This document shows, piece after piece, positions 35,926 through 42,648 of a stretch of 42,648 nucleotides of DNA. Below the pieces are notes generated by a model that was not told the DNA's origin, did no database searches, and worked only from the letters and a program-made list of their open reading frames with translations. Origin of the DNA: Gammaproteobacteria bacterium (GTDB lineage: Bacteria; Pseudomonadota; Gammaproteobacteria; Pseudomonadales; Oleiphilaceae); contig JAUIAZ010000002.1 in the NCBI GenBank assembly GCA_030427465.1, positions 1 to 42,648 of the forward strand, in the 5' to 3' direction. Made by a program: the position numbers and the translations under genes. Each line of letters opens with the position of its first letter. The first letter of the stretch is position 1.

Positions 35926-37257
35926 ATGAATCTGACCATCAAAGTGCTGATAGGGATGTCGCTCGGTATTATCGTCGGGCTGATTATTAACATTGGTGGC
36001 TTCAACAGCGAAGGAAGCTTTGTTCAGGTTTATCTGACCGATGGTGTCTTTTATGCCGTGGGCAAGATGTTCGTCAACGCCCTCAAAATGCTGGTGGTTC
36101 CACTGGTATTTTTCTCCTTGCTATGTGGTGTTTGTGGTATCGGAGACATCAACTCTCTGGGGCGGGTTGGTGGCAAATCCTTCGTTCTTTACCTGATGAC
36201 TACGGCTCTGGCAATTACGGTGGCGCTGACACTGGCCAGCGCGGTTGGCATTGGACAGGGTATGGAACAGACTGCCGATGCTGACTTTACCCCGCCGCCA
36301 ACGACCCCTATTGCCGATGTCTTCGTCAATATCATCCCAACCAACCCTGTGCAGTCCATGGCCAATGGGGAAATGCTGCCGCTGATCTTCTTTACCATTC
36401 TATTGGGCGTCTGTGTTCTCAAGCTGGGGGAATCAGCGACTGGAAAGGTGCTGCGTGCCTCTGAAATCGGTAACGATGTCATGATGAAGATGGTAAATAT
36501 CGTCATGGCGGTTGCCCCGTATGCAGTATTTGCGCTTCTGGCCAGATCCATGGCCCAACTCGGACTCGACCTGCTGGTCGAGCTGGTCAGTTATGTGGTC
36601 GTTCTTGTGGGGGCTTTGCTGTTCCACCTTTTTGTGGTTCTGATGATCGTCCTGAAGTTGTTCAGTGGTCTGAATCCCCTCACCTTCCTGCGGAAAATGC
36701 GGAATGTGCAGGTGTTCGCATTCAGTACCGCCAGCTCAAATGCCACGATTCCGGTAACACTGCGTACCGTGACTCAGAGGCTGGGCGTAAACAATTCGGT
36801 TGGCTCTTTTACCGTGCCCTTTGGTGCGACCATCAACATGGACGGCACCGCCATCATGCAAGGGGTGGTTACTGTATTTGTGGCCAATGTCTATGGCGTG
36901 GATCTGGGGCTGGCCGGGTATGTGACGGTGATTCTCATGGCTGTGCTCGCCTCAATTGGCACAGCAGGCGTGCCGGGTGTGGGTCTGGTCATGCTTTCAA
37001 TGGTGTTCAATCAGGTCGGGTTGCCGGTTGAGGGTATTGCTCTCATCATCGGGGTGGACCGGTTGATGGACATGATCAGGACGGCCGTTAATGTAACCGG
37101 TGATGCAGCGGTCAGCTGTATCGTTGCCAAATCCGAAGATGAGCTGGATCCTGCCATTTATAACGACCCCCAGGCTGGTATCAGGGATCCTCACCCGGAT
37201 GCGCCGCTACCTCACAATCCGCATCACGGTGTGTCTCATCAGAGCGAGGCGCAGTGA
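35926..37257 (+). CDS. Dicarboxylate/amino acid:cation symporter (DAACS family)
   Basis: A 443-residue inner-membrane secondary transporter of the GltP/DctA/SstT family, taking up dicarboxylates or acidic amino acids with H+ or Na+. Multiple hydrophobic helices are present. The first re-entrant loop has the serine-rich STASSNATIPVT segment, and the signature TINMDGTAIMQG follows. The second loop IGTAGVPGVG and the helix with RLMDMIRTAVNVTGD are also typical. AGGAGG lies 8 bases before the ATG. The C-terminal 30 residues are His/Pro-rich and polar. Substrate cannot be told from the sequence. Confidence 0.92.
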   Translation: MNLTIKVLIGMSLGIIVGLIINIGGFNSEGSFVQVYLTDGVFYAVGKMFVNALKMLVVPLVFFSLLCGVCGIGDINSLGRVGGKSFVLYLMTTALAITVALTLASAVGIGQGMEQTADADFTPPPTTPIADVFVNIIPTNPVQSMANGEMLPLIFFTILLGVCVLKLGESATGKVLRASEIGNDVMMKMVNIVMAVAPYAVFALLARSMAQLGLDLLVELVSYVVVLVGALLFHLFVVLMIVLKLFSGLNPLTFLRKMRNVQVFAFSTASSNATIPVTLRTVTQRLGVNNSVGSFTVPFGATINMDGTAIMQGVVTVFVANVYGVDLGLAGYVTVILMAVLASIGTAGVPGVGLVMLSMVFNQVGLPVEGIALIIGVDRLMDMIRTAVNVTGDAAVSCIVAKSEDELDPAIYNDPQAGIRDPHPDAPLPHNPHHGVSHQSEAQ

Positions 37258-37283
37258 TCCGGTTGAGGTGCAGTCAGGCTTTT

Positions 37284-37310
37284 TTGTGAACAGGGTAATT
37301 CGGGTATACT
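37284..37310 (+). promoter_or_regulatory. Possible tonB promoter
   Basis: TTGTGA (37284-37289) and TATACT (37305-37310) are near-consensus boxes, but the 15-base spacing is short. The pair lies just before the SD of the tonB-like gene. Confidence 0.35.
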
Positions 37311-37338
37311 TCCGCCTCGAAAACTGAGGGGCCCCGCT

Positions 37339-38088
37339 TTGAACCGTTTTGCCTGGATGACGCTGTCTGTTTCTGTGCTTATGCACGGTGCTGCGCTGGC
37401 TGCGCTCTGGTGGCAGGGTTCTGCCTCCGGGAAGGCGGTACCGGATGTTCAGGTTTCGCCAAGCTCACTGATAGTCAGCATCCAAAACTTGCCTGCGTCA
37501 GAAAGACAGGCAGTAACCCCGATAGAAACACTGTCAGAAGCACCGGCAGAGGCACCAGCAGGCCCCCGGCACCCCCCCATGGCTCGGGTTGAACGATCCA
37601 CCTTGAGCCCACCACCCAAAGAGAAATCGGTGCCACAGCCAGTACCAGTACCGACGCCGACGTCAGTGCCTATGCCTGTGGTGCAAGGGGTCGACATTGC
37701 ACCAGTGGTCCAGGCGCCATCCCGATACCAGGCGATTCCCCCGGCTCCGAAGACTGAACCCTTACCGGCTTCACAGGGCATGGCCGCTCCCGCCTACCCA
37801 GTCATCGAAGTGGCAAAGGCGAAACCGCGCTATGAGATGGGACAAGCTCTGACACCACGGCCAAAATATCCAATGATGGCCCGGCGCCAGGGTTGGCAGG
37901 GGCGCGTGGCGCTGAAAGCCCTGGTTGCACCGGATGGCCGTCTGCTGGAAGTGACGCTGGAGGAATCCAGCGGCTTTGCAGTACTGGATCAGGCTGCCAT
38001 TAAAACAGTCAATCGCTGGCAGTTGCAGGCCAGCTCTTCTGCGGCTAGCGAATGGATACGGATTCCGGTGGAGTTCCGTTTACGTTGA
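37339..38088 (+). CDS. TonB family energy-transducing protein
   Basis: A 249-residue protein that would energise outer-membrane receptors such as the adjacent BtuB. It starts at TTG (37339) behind GAGGGG at 7 bases; an internal ATG six codons in is the alternative. It has an N-terminal membrane helix (TLSVSVLMHGAALAALWW), then a long Pro/Val/Ala-rich periplasmic spacer (about 45-155). The C-terminal TonB domain follows, with YPMMARRQGWQGRVALKALV and AIKTVNRWQL. No exbB/exbD genes are in the window, so it must share those from elsewhere. Confidence 0.9.
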   Translation: MNRFAWMTLSVSVLMHGAALAALWWQGSASGKAVPDVQVSPSSLIVSIQNLPASERQAVTPIETLSEAPAEAPAGPRHPPMARVERSTLSPPPKEKSVPQPVPVPTPTSVPMPVVQGVDIAPVVQAPSRYQAIPPAPKTEPLPASQGMAAPAYPVIEVAKAKPRYEMGQALTPRPKYPMMARRQGWQGRVALKALVAPDGRLLEVTLEESSGFAVLDQAAIKTVNRWQLQASSSAASEWIRIPVEFRLR

Positions 38089-38114
38089 CACTGGCGCCTA
38101 ACAGCCGTTAGGCT
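38085..38114 (+). promoter_or_regulatory. btuB promoter overlapping the tonB stop codon
   Basis: A perfect -35 TTGACA (38085-38090) includes the tonB stop codon, and TAGGCT (38109-38114) lies 18 bases further as a weak -10. Transcription would start near 38121, just before the riboswitch aptamer (from about 38128). This gives btuB its own start separate from tonB. Confidence 0.5.
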
Positions 38115-38118
38115 TCTG
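38096..38118 (+). terminator. Hairpin after tonB
   Basis: GCCTAAC (38096-38102) and GTTAGGC (38107-38113) form a perfect 7-bp stem with the loop AGCC, followed by TTCTGCGCTTT. The T run is imperfect. It could end the tonB message, but it also covers the -10 region of the presumed btuB promoter, so it could instead be an operator. Confidence 0.45.
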
Positions 38119-38127
38119 CGCTTTCGA

Positions 38128-38300
38128 GGCTTGGTGTTCCGCTCTGATACGAGTGCGGAATTAAACGGGAAGCCGGTGACAAACCCGGCACTGCCCCCGC
38201 AACGGTAAATAAGGAAGCTCCAGAAAGCCACTGTGACCTGCTGTCATGGGAAGGCCGGAAGCGCGCGCAAGCCCTTATGAGTCCGGAGACCGGCCAGTCC
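38128..38300 (+). ncRNA. Cobalamin riboswitch
   Basis: Adenosylcobalamin-class aptamer upstream of btuB. Landmarks in order are GGGAAGCCGGTGACAAACCC (from 38169), ACTGCCCCCGCAACGGTAA (about 38190-38208), GCCACTGTGACC, GGGAAGGCCGGAAGCG, and the B12 box AGTCCGGAGACCGGCCAG (38280-38297), which matches the family consensus. Closing pairs are possible between GGCTTGGT (38128) and ACCGGCC (38289). It should turn down BtuB when cobalamin is plentiful. This explains most of the 337-base stretch between tonB and btuB. Confidence 0.93.
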
Positions 38301-38304
38301 TTGA

Positions 38305-38422
38305 GATCCGACGCCACGGAGGGTGGTGGGATCAGCGGGACTCCCTGTCATCATCTCCCCTGTCTTCTTCCCCTCTTGTGGTGCCCAATAATTCAGGCGC
38401 GGCGGGCGCTTATCAGGAAGAA
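38305..38422 (+). promoter_or_regulatory. Riboswitch expression platform with possible anti-SD pairing
   Basis: After the aptamer a hairpin GATCC...GGATC (38305-38309 with 38329-38333, inner CCAC/GTGG) is seen, without a T run. A pyrimidine tract TTCTTCC (38365-38371) is a perfect 7-base complement of GGAAGAA (38416-38422), which contains the btuB ribosome site. Control is therefore more likely at translation than by termination. The pairing is inferred. Confidence 0.45.
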
Positions 38423-38425
38423 TCC

Positions 38426-40288
38426 ATGAACAAGTATCTGAACCACACCCCCCTTGGTCTGGCTATACTGGCCAGCAGTATCGTAATTGCACAGTCTCCG
38501 GCGCAGGCAGCGGAAGAAGATTCCGTTTGGGATCCGGTGATTGTCTCTGCCAATCGCCTGCCCCAGACCGCGGATGAAGCCCTGTCGTCAGTGACGGTTA
38601 TTACTCAGGAAGACATCGCCCAGCGGCAATATCGTTCGCTGGTACAGGCACTGCAGAATGAGGCTGGTATCAGTGTCGCCACCAATGGTGGTGTCGGAAA
38701 AACCAGCAGCCTGTTCCTTCGCGGAACGGAATCGGATCACACCCTTGTCCTGCTTGACGGAATTCGTGTCGGTTCAGCGAGTCTGGGTACCTTTGCCTGG
38801 CAGGATATGCCGGTGGATCTGATTGATCGTATCGAAATTGTCCGTGGCCCGCGCAGTAGTCTTTACGGATCCGATGCGATTGGGGGTGTAATCCAGATAT
38901 TTACGCGCAAGGGCCACAGTGAGAAAACCCGCATCACCGCGTCCGTGGGCGCAGGCAATAACCAGACCCGTGAAGCCAGTATGAGCCTGTCAGGGGGGGC
39001 TGGCGGCCTGTATTCGCGTATCGGTGTCAACTATGAGGAGACCGAGGGTGAGAACAGCTGTCGTGAGGATGCGGGTGTCCTCTTCGGTGGCTGTTTTACC
39101 ACAGAGCCGGACGATGATGGCTATGAGCGCCTGGCGGCGCAGCTGGCAGTTGGTTATCGGTTCAAGCCCGGAAACTACGTGGAGTTGCAGGGCCTTTACA
39201 GTGAAAATGAAAATGAGTTCGACGGTGGATTTGAAAACGAAAGTGACGGACAGCAGAATCAGGTTTCTGTAACGGCGGCTCTTACACCGGCTGATATCTG
39301 GTCTGTCAGGCTGGTGGCAGGTCGCAGCGAAGACAAAATTGACAGTGCCAAGGATGGCGTATTTGCGAGCCGTTTCAATACCCTCAAAGACACAGTGTCA
39401 TGGATAAACGGGCTTGTTCTGGGAGAAAACGTCACACTGAGCCTTGGCTCAGATTATTTACGCGAGGAGCTGACCAGCTCCACAGAGTTTACGGAAGAGG
39501 AACGCGAAACCCTGGCGGGCTTCGCTCAGTTGGGTGTGCAGTGGGGTATCCTCAGCACGGAACTTTCCGGTCGTTATGATGATACCGATGGCCAGTACGG
39601 TCGCTGGACCGGTAGTTTCGGAGCAGGTCTGGCGCTGAGTGAGTCGACGCAGCTCTTCACGAGCGTCGGCAATGCTTACAAAGTGCCCAGCTTCAATGAC
39701 CTTTATTTCCCCGGGTTTGGTAACCCTGATCTGGAACCTGAAGAATCGATCAGTACAGAAATCGGGCTGCGTCACCAACTGGAGTCCTGGCAGTTCAGCG
39801 TTACGGGCTATCGAACGGAGATAGAGGATCTGATCGCTTTTGATCCTGTTTTGTTCATACCGGTGAACGTGGATGAGGCCCGTATCAAGGGGGTTGAATT
39901 CAGTGTTGACTACCGCGACAGCGACTGGGTCGCGGGCGCTGATCTTGACTGGATGCAGACAGAAAACGTCAAGGGCAACAATGCGGGGAACGAGCTTCCC
40001 AGACGTCCGCAGAGAAAACTGAGCCTGTATGCAGACCGCAGTTTTGCCCGCTGGAGTATCGGTGGTGAATTACTGTTCGTCGGTAAAACCTATGATGATC
40101 TCGCGAACAATCGGGAACTCGGTGCCTGGCAGACGCTGGCTCTGAGAGCTAGTGTGGATCTGACCAAGAACCTGGTACTGAAGGCGCGTGTCGACAATGT
40201 TTTCGACAAGCAGTATGAAACTGCGTCGTTCTATTTAGAACCGGATCGCAGCTTCCTGCTTAGTCTGCACTACGATACCGGCGCATAA
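38426..40288 (+). CDS. btuB: TonB-dependent cobalamin receptor BtuB
   Basis: Outer-membrane receptor for vitamin B12, 620 residues. The start at 38426 is chosen because AGGAAG lies 5 bases upstream and a signal peptide follows (LAILASSIVIAQSPAQA); the open frame further upstream lies inside the riboswitch. The TonB box is DPVIVSANRLP. The plug domain has LFLRGTESDHTLVLLDGIRV and GPRSSLYGSDAIGGVIQIF, closely like E. coli BtuB. A 22-strand-type barrel follows and ends in an aromatic-containing strand (SFLLSLHYDTGA). The riboswitch supports cobalamin as substrate. Confidence 0.93.
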   Translation: MNKYLNHTPLGLAILASSIVIAQSPAQAAEEDSVWDPVIVSANRLPQTADEALSSVTVITQEDIAQRQYRSLVQALQNEAGISVATNGGVGKTSSLFLRGTESDHTLVLLDGIRVGSASLGTFAWQDMPVDLIDRIEIVRGPRSSLYGSDAIGGVIQIFTRKGHSEKTRITASVGAGNNQTREASMSLSGGAGGLYSRIGVNYEETEGENSCREDAGVLFGGCFTTEPDDDGYERLAAQLAVGYRFKPGNYVELQGLYSENENEFDGGFENESDGQQNQVSVTAALTPADIWSVRLVAGRSEDKIDSAKDGVFASRFNTLKDTVSWINGLVLGENVTLSLGSDYLREELTSSTEFTEEERETLAGFAQLGVQWGILSTELSGRYDDTDGQYGRWTGSFGAGLALSESTQLFTSVGNAYKVPSFNDLYFPGFGNPDLEPEESISTEIGLRHQLESWQFSVTGYRTEIEDLIAFDPVLFIPVNVDEARIKGVEFSVDYRDSDWVAGADLDWMQTENVKGNNAGNELPRRPQRKLSLYADRSFARWSIGGELLFVGKTYDDLANNRELGAWQTLALRASVDLTKNLVLKARVDNVFDKQYETASFYLEPDRSFLLSLHYDTGA

Positions 40289-41295
40289 AGCGGTGTCTGA
40301 CTGAGCTCGCGGGGCTTCGCCTTGACCTGCGCGCTCAGTGCGTCCCAGGAAAGCAGACATTCTTTGGCTCCGCGAAACTGGAGTACGGATTCCGCATTGG
40401 TCATCGCGTAGTCCAGTGCTTGCGGAAGGGCCAGGCCTTTGATCATGGCACCGGTGAAGGTCGAGGCGAATGCATCGCCTGCCCCGGTCGTCTCTTTGAT
40501 GCGGATATCCGGCTGCGGGAGGCCGTGGTGAACGGTTTCTCCGTCACATACCCAGGCACCGGCCTTACCATCAGTGATCAGAATGTACTCACATGCCAGA
40601 ACATCGGTGAGTTCCTGTAGCAGGACTTCCACCGGGCGCTGCTCGGCATAGTCCAGGCCCAGCAAGGCACAGGCTTCTTCCCGGTTGATTATCAGGGCGG
40701 TGACTTTGTCGAGCATGGTCTTGAGTTTTTTGTAACCTTGCTCGGCCTGATAGTTACTGGGGTTGAAGGCGACTTTTCCGGAACTTGTATCCAGTATTTT
40801 CTGGACCGTCTCAAGGCTCTCCCCCAGCATGCTGGAGATGTAGAACCAGTCCGTAGAGAAGGGCTTGACATCAGTGGGCTTCAGATGATCGTTGCTGCCC
40901 TTGTAAGCCAGTATGGAGCGATCCTGTTCAATGCTGTTGAGAATCACTGAGAACCCGGTCTGTCCTTCCCTGCCACCGAGAAAGTCGATCGATTCTGCCC
41001 TCAGCTTGTTGAGCACAAATTCCGCATTGGCGTCATCCCCCAGTTTTCCCAGGAAACCGGTTTTCAGTCCGAGACGCGCAAATGACACGGCCGTGTTGGT
41101 TCCGCCACCGCCCGTGGTTACCTGCAAATCCTTGATCAGCAGTTTACTGCCGAGGGGGAAAGCGATCAGTGCTTCATGGGTGGTGCGGGTGTCAATCTTG
41201 ATCAGTTCCGAATCCGTGTCGGCGAAGTGATCTACTGTGGCGCTACCGATGGTGACGACCTGGTAGTGTGCTTCCTTGGATGTATTGTCGCTCAT
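40270..41295 (-). CDS. PfkB-family carbohydrate kinase
   Basis: A 341-residue ribokinase-like sugar or nucleoside kinase. It has the N-terminal GGGGTNTAVSFARLG motif (PfkB signature 1) and the C-terminal ATP-site signature KETTGAGDAFASTFTG with the catalytic Asp. GGAG lies ahead of the ATG. The substrate is not clear; the sequence is nearer the ribokinase/adenosine-kinase branch than PfkB itself. It follows the SDR gene by 15 bases, so the two are probably one transcript. Its 3' end overlaps the convergent btuB end by 19 bases. Confidence 0.9.
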   Translation of the reverse strand: MSDNTSKEAHYQVVTIGSATVDHFADTDSELIKIDTRTTHEALIAFPLGSKLLIKDLQVTTGGGGTNTAVSFARLGLKTGFLGKLGDDANAEFVLNKLRAESIDFLGGREGQTGFSVILNSIEQDRSILAYKGSNDHLKPTDVKPFSTDWFYISSMLGESLETVQKILDTSSGKVAFNPSNYQAEQGYKKLKTMLDKVTALIINREEACALLGLDYAEQRPVEVLLQELTDVLACEYILITDGKAGAWVCDGETVHHGLPQPDIRIKETTGAGDAFASTFTGAMIKGLALPQALDYAMTNAESVLQFRGAKECLLSWDALSAQVKAKPRELSQTPLYAPVS

Positions 41296-41310
41296 GTGCG
41301 ATCTCCAGAG

Positions 41311-42054
41311 TTACAAGCGTTTCAGTAAGGCGGTGGGGGCCAGTTTCAGGGCCTGCTGAAGCAAATTCCAGGGAAAAACCGGAACGGTCGACTTCTTGAC
41401 GCCGCGTTCGATAAGGTCCACCAGAATCTTGCCACCTTTCTCAACGTCAATCACAAAGGGGCGGTTCTTGACGGACTGATTCAGTGGCGTATCGATATAG
41501 CCGGGGAACAGGGTGGTTACCTGTATCGCGCTGCCATGGAATTCGGCTGCCACGGATTCCATGTAGGTGGCAAGAGCGGCCTTGGAGGCAGCATAGGCGC
41601 CGAAACCCGGAAGACCGCGTGCGGCAGCGACCGAAGAGATGGCCACCAATTGGCCGTGACCCTGCTTCCGGAAAAGGCTAGCGGCACAGTCGATCGTGGC
41701 AATGGCACCCTGGACATTGGTCTGAAGCGTGAGCATATCTCCTTCCAGTTTCCCGCTACCCACCCGGTTATACAGGGCAACACCGGCATTAGCGATCACT
41801 ATGTCCAGTTGTCCCAGCTTGCTCCGGGCTTCGGCCAGGGCGGGTTCGATGCTGCTGATATCACAGACGTCGAGATAAGCGGTATGCACCTGACATTGCG
41901 GTTGTGTGGCTTTGATGCTGTTGGCCAGCTCATCCAGTTTCCCGGTGCTACGAGCCAGAAGCGCCAGGTGATAGCCTCGCCCGGCAAATTCCCTTGCCAT
42001 AGCGGCTCCGAGTCCGGAGCTGGCGCCTGTTATGAGTACCCGTTTTCCGTTCAA
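41311..42054 (-). CDS. Short-chain dehydrogenase/reductase
   Basis: A 247-residue NAD(P)-dependent SDR. Motifs are GKRVLITGASSGLGAAMARE (cofactor), IANAGVALY, and the catalytic SSVAAARGLPGFGAYAASK with Ser, Tyr and Lys. A TTG start at 42054 is preferred: it gives the usual length and has AGGGGA 6 bases upstream. ATGs at 42084 or 42153 would add 10-33 unmatched residues. The substrate is unknown. It lies upstream of the PfkB gene on the same strand and is divergent from the MBL gene. Confidence 0.88.
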   Translation of the reverse strand: MNGKRVLITGASSGLGAAMAREFAGRGYHLALLARSTGKLDELANSIKATQPQCQVHTAYLDVCDISSIEPALAEARSKLGQLDIVIANAGVALYNRVGSGKLEGDMLTLQTNVQGAIATIDCAASLFRKQGHGQLVAISSVAAARGLPGFGAYAASKAALATYMESVAAEFHGSAIQVTTLFPGYIDTPLNQSVKNRPFVIDVEKGGKILVDLIERGVKKSTVPVFPWNLLQQALKLAPTALLKRL

Positions 42055-42199
42055 GGTCTGTCCCCTGCAGAAAAGAAAGACCATGAAAACACAGCGTCCG
42101 GTTGGCAGCAATGCGGCCTTGATGAAGGGGCGCACAAAATTGATCCGTATCACAGGACTAGTGCTTGCGTTACGACCAGACAGTCGACATTATGGCGCG

Positions 42200-42648
42200 A
42201 TGAACACGATTCAGAAATCCATTCGCTGGCTGTCAGGCGATCACGGCTTTGATCAGCGGCCTCATCACCGGAAAGGTCGCTTTGTTTCCCCGGCTTCTCC
42301 CCACAAGGATGGACGTCATTCCGCGCGGATGTCGAAGGTCTTGCTGCAACTTCTCTATCAGGGTAACCGGGAAGTGTCCTACTCCGAGAGTGACGTGCTG
42401 CCCAGAAGTCGTGCTCTTCAGGGGTTGAGCAAACATCGCCAGGAAGACGCCCTGACGATCAGCTGGCTGGGGCAGTCGACTTTTTATTTCCATCTGGGAG
42501 GCCGGGGTATATTGACCGATCCTTTCCTTGGGAGCCGGGCTTCTCCGATGCGGCGTATGGGACCCAAGCGCCTGGTGCCTTCGCCGTTGGCGGTGACTGA
42601 CCTGTCGGTCGACTATCTGGTGGTTTCCCACAATCACTATGATCATCT
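42200..42648 (+). CDS. Metallo-beta-lactamase-fold hydrolase, partial (5' part)
   Basis: An open frame from ATG 42200 runs off the window end (149 codons seen). It begins MNTIQKSIRWLSG and has a charged N-terminal extension. It then shows ISWLGQSTFYFHLGGRGILT followed by DPFLGSRASPM, and the metal-binding motif HNHYDH at the edge. The pattern is that of NAPE-PLD/UlaG-like MBL proteins (often named L-ascorbate-6-P lactonase-like or phospholipase D-like). The 3' half is missing, so the function is left open. Confidence 0.85.
   Translation, partial: MNTIQKSIRWLSGDHGFDQRPHHRKGRFVSPASPHKDGRHSARMSKVLLQLLYQGNREVSYSESDVLPRSRALQGLSKHRQEDALTISWLGQSTFYFHLGGRGILTDPFLGSRASPMRRMGPKRLVPSPLAVTDLSVDYLVVSHNHYDH

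Noticed and set aside
37560-37720. Low-complexity repeat in DNA
   Set aside because: It encodes the Pro-rich spacer of the TonB-like protein and is expected for that family.
38246-38425. N-terminal extension of btuB
   Set aside because: The extra codons fall inside the cobalamin riboswitch; a signal peptide and ribosome site support the start at 38426.

Overview
The window is a chromosomal segment of a Gram-negative gammaproteobacterium, most likely a marine Oceanospirillales/Alteromonadales-type organism (Hahella- or Marinobacter-like). The evidence is the F1Fo-ATPase operon running into glmU and glmS, E. coli-like GlpR/GlpD/GlpK and RNase II, a TonB/BtuB pair and outer-membrane lipoproteins. 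The species cannot be fixed from the sequence alone. No tRNA, rRNA, CRISPR array, insertion sequence or phage gene was seen.

Layout. 1-6650: atpBEFHAGDC on the + strand, with a 10-bp hairpin between atpA and atpG and a strong terminator after atpC. 6662-9905: glmU and glmS (UDP-GlcNAc supply). 9910-13826 (- strand): glpR, then glpD and glpK, with a helically phased repeat operator in front of glpD. 13904-16394: an orphan solute-binding protein and a divergent pair of related YceB/DUF1439-like proteins. 16463-28284 (- strand): a compact Tad (Flp) pilus operon of a pilin plus 13 genes, almost all overlapping or nearly touching. 28420-32108: an FHA protein, and divergently a PP2C phosphatase and a Ser/Thr kinase carrying a second, degenerate kinase domain. 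32118-34535: RNase II and a DUF2505 protein. 34771-37257: a periplasmic binding protein and a DAACS-type symporter. 37339-40288: a TonB-like protein, a cobalamin riboswitch and btuB. 40270-42648: a PfkB kinase, an SDR and, divergently, the start of a metallo-beta-lactamase-fold gene cut by the window edge.

The most interesting region is 16463-32108. A kinase/phosphatase/FHA trio of the kind known from type VI secretion control sits next to a Tad pilus operon whose motor ATPase (TadA) has its own N-terminal FHA domain. TadZ, which normally positions the Tad machine, is absent, as are RcpB and the prepilin peptidase TadV. All three signalling proteins end in one C-terminal membrane helix. The inferred model is a Tad pilus assembled or localised under threonine-phosphorylation control. 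The operon also encodes an overlooked 71-residue prepilin-like protein, an unknown 235-residue secreted protein and a DUF192 protein.
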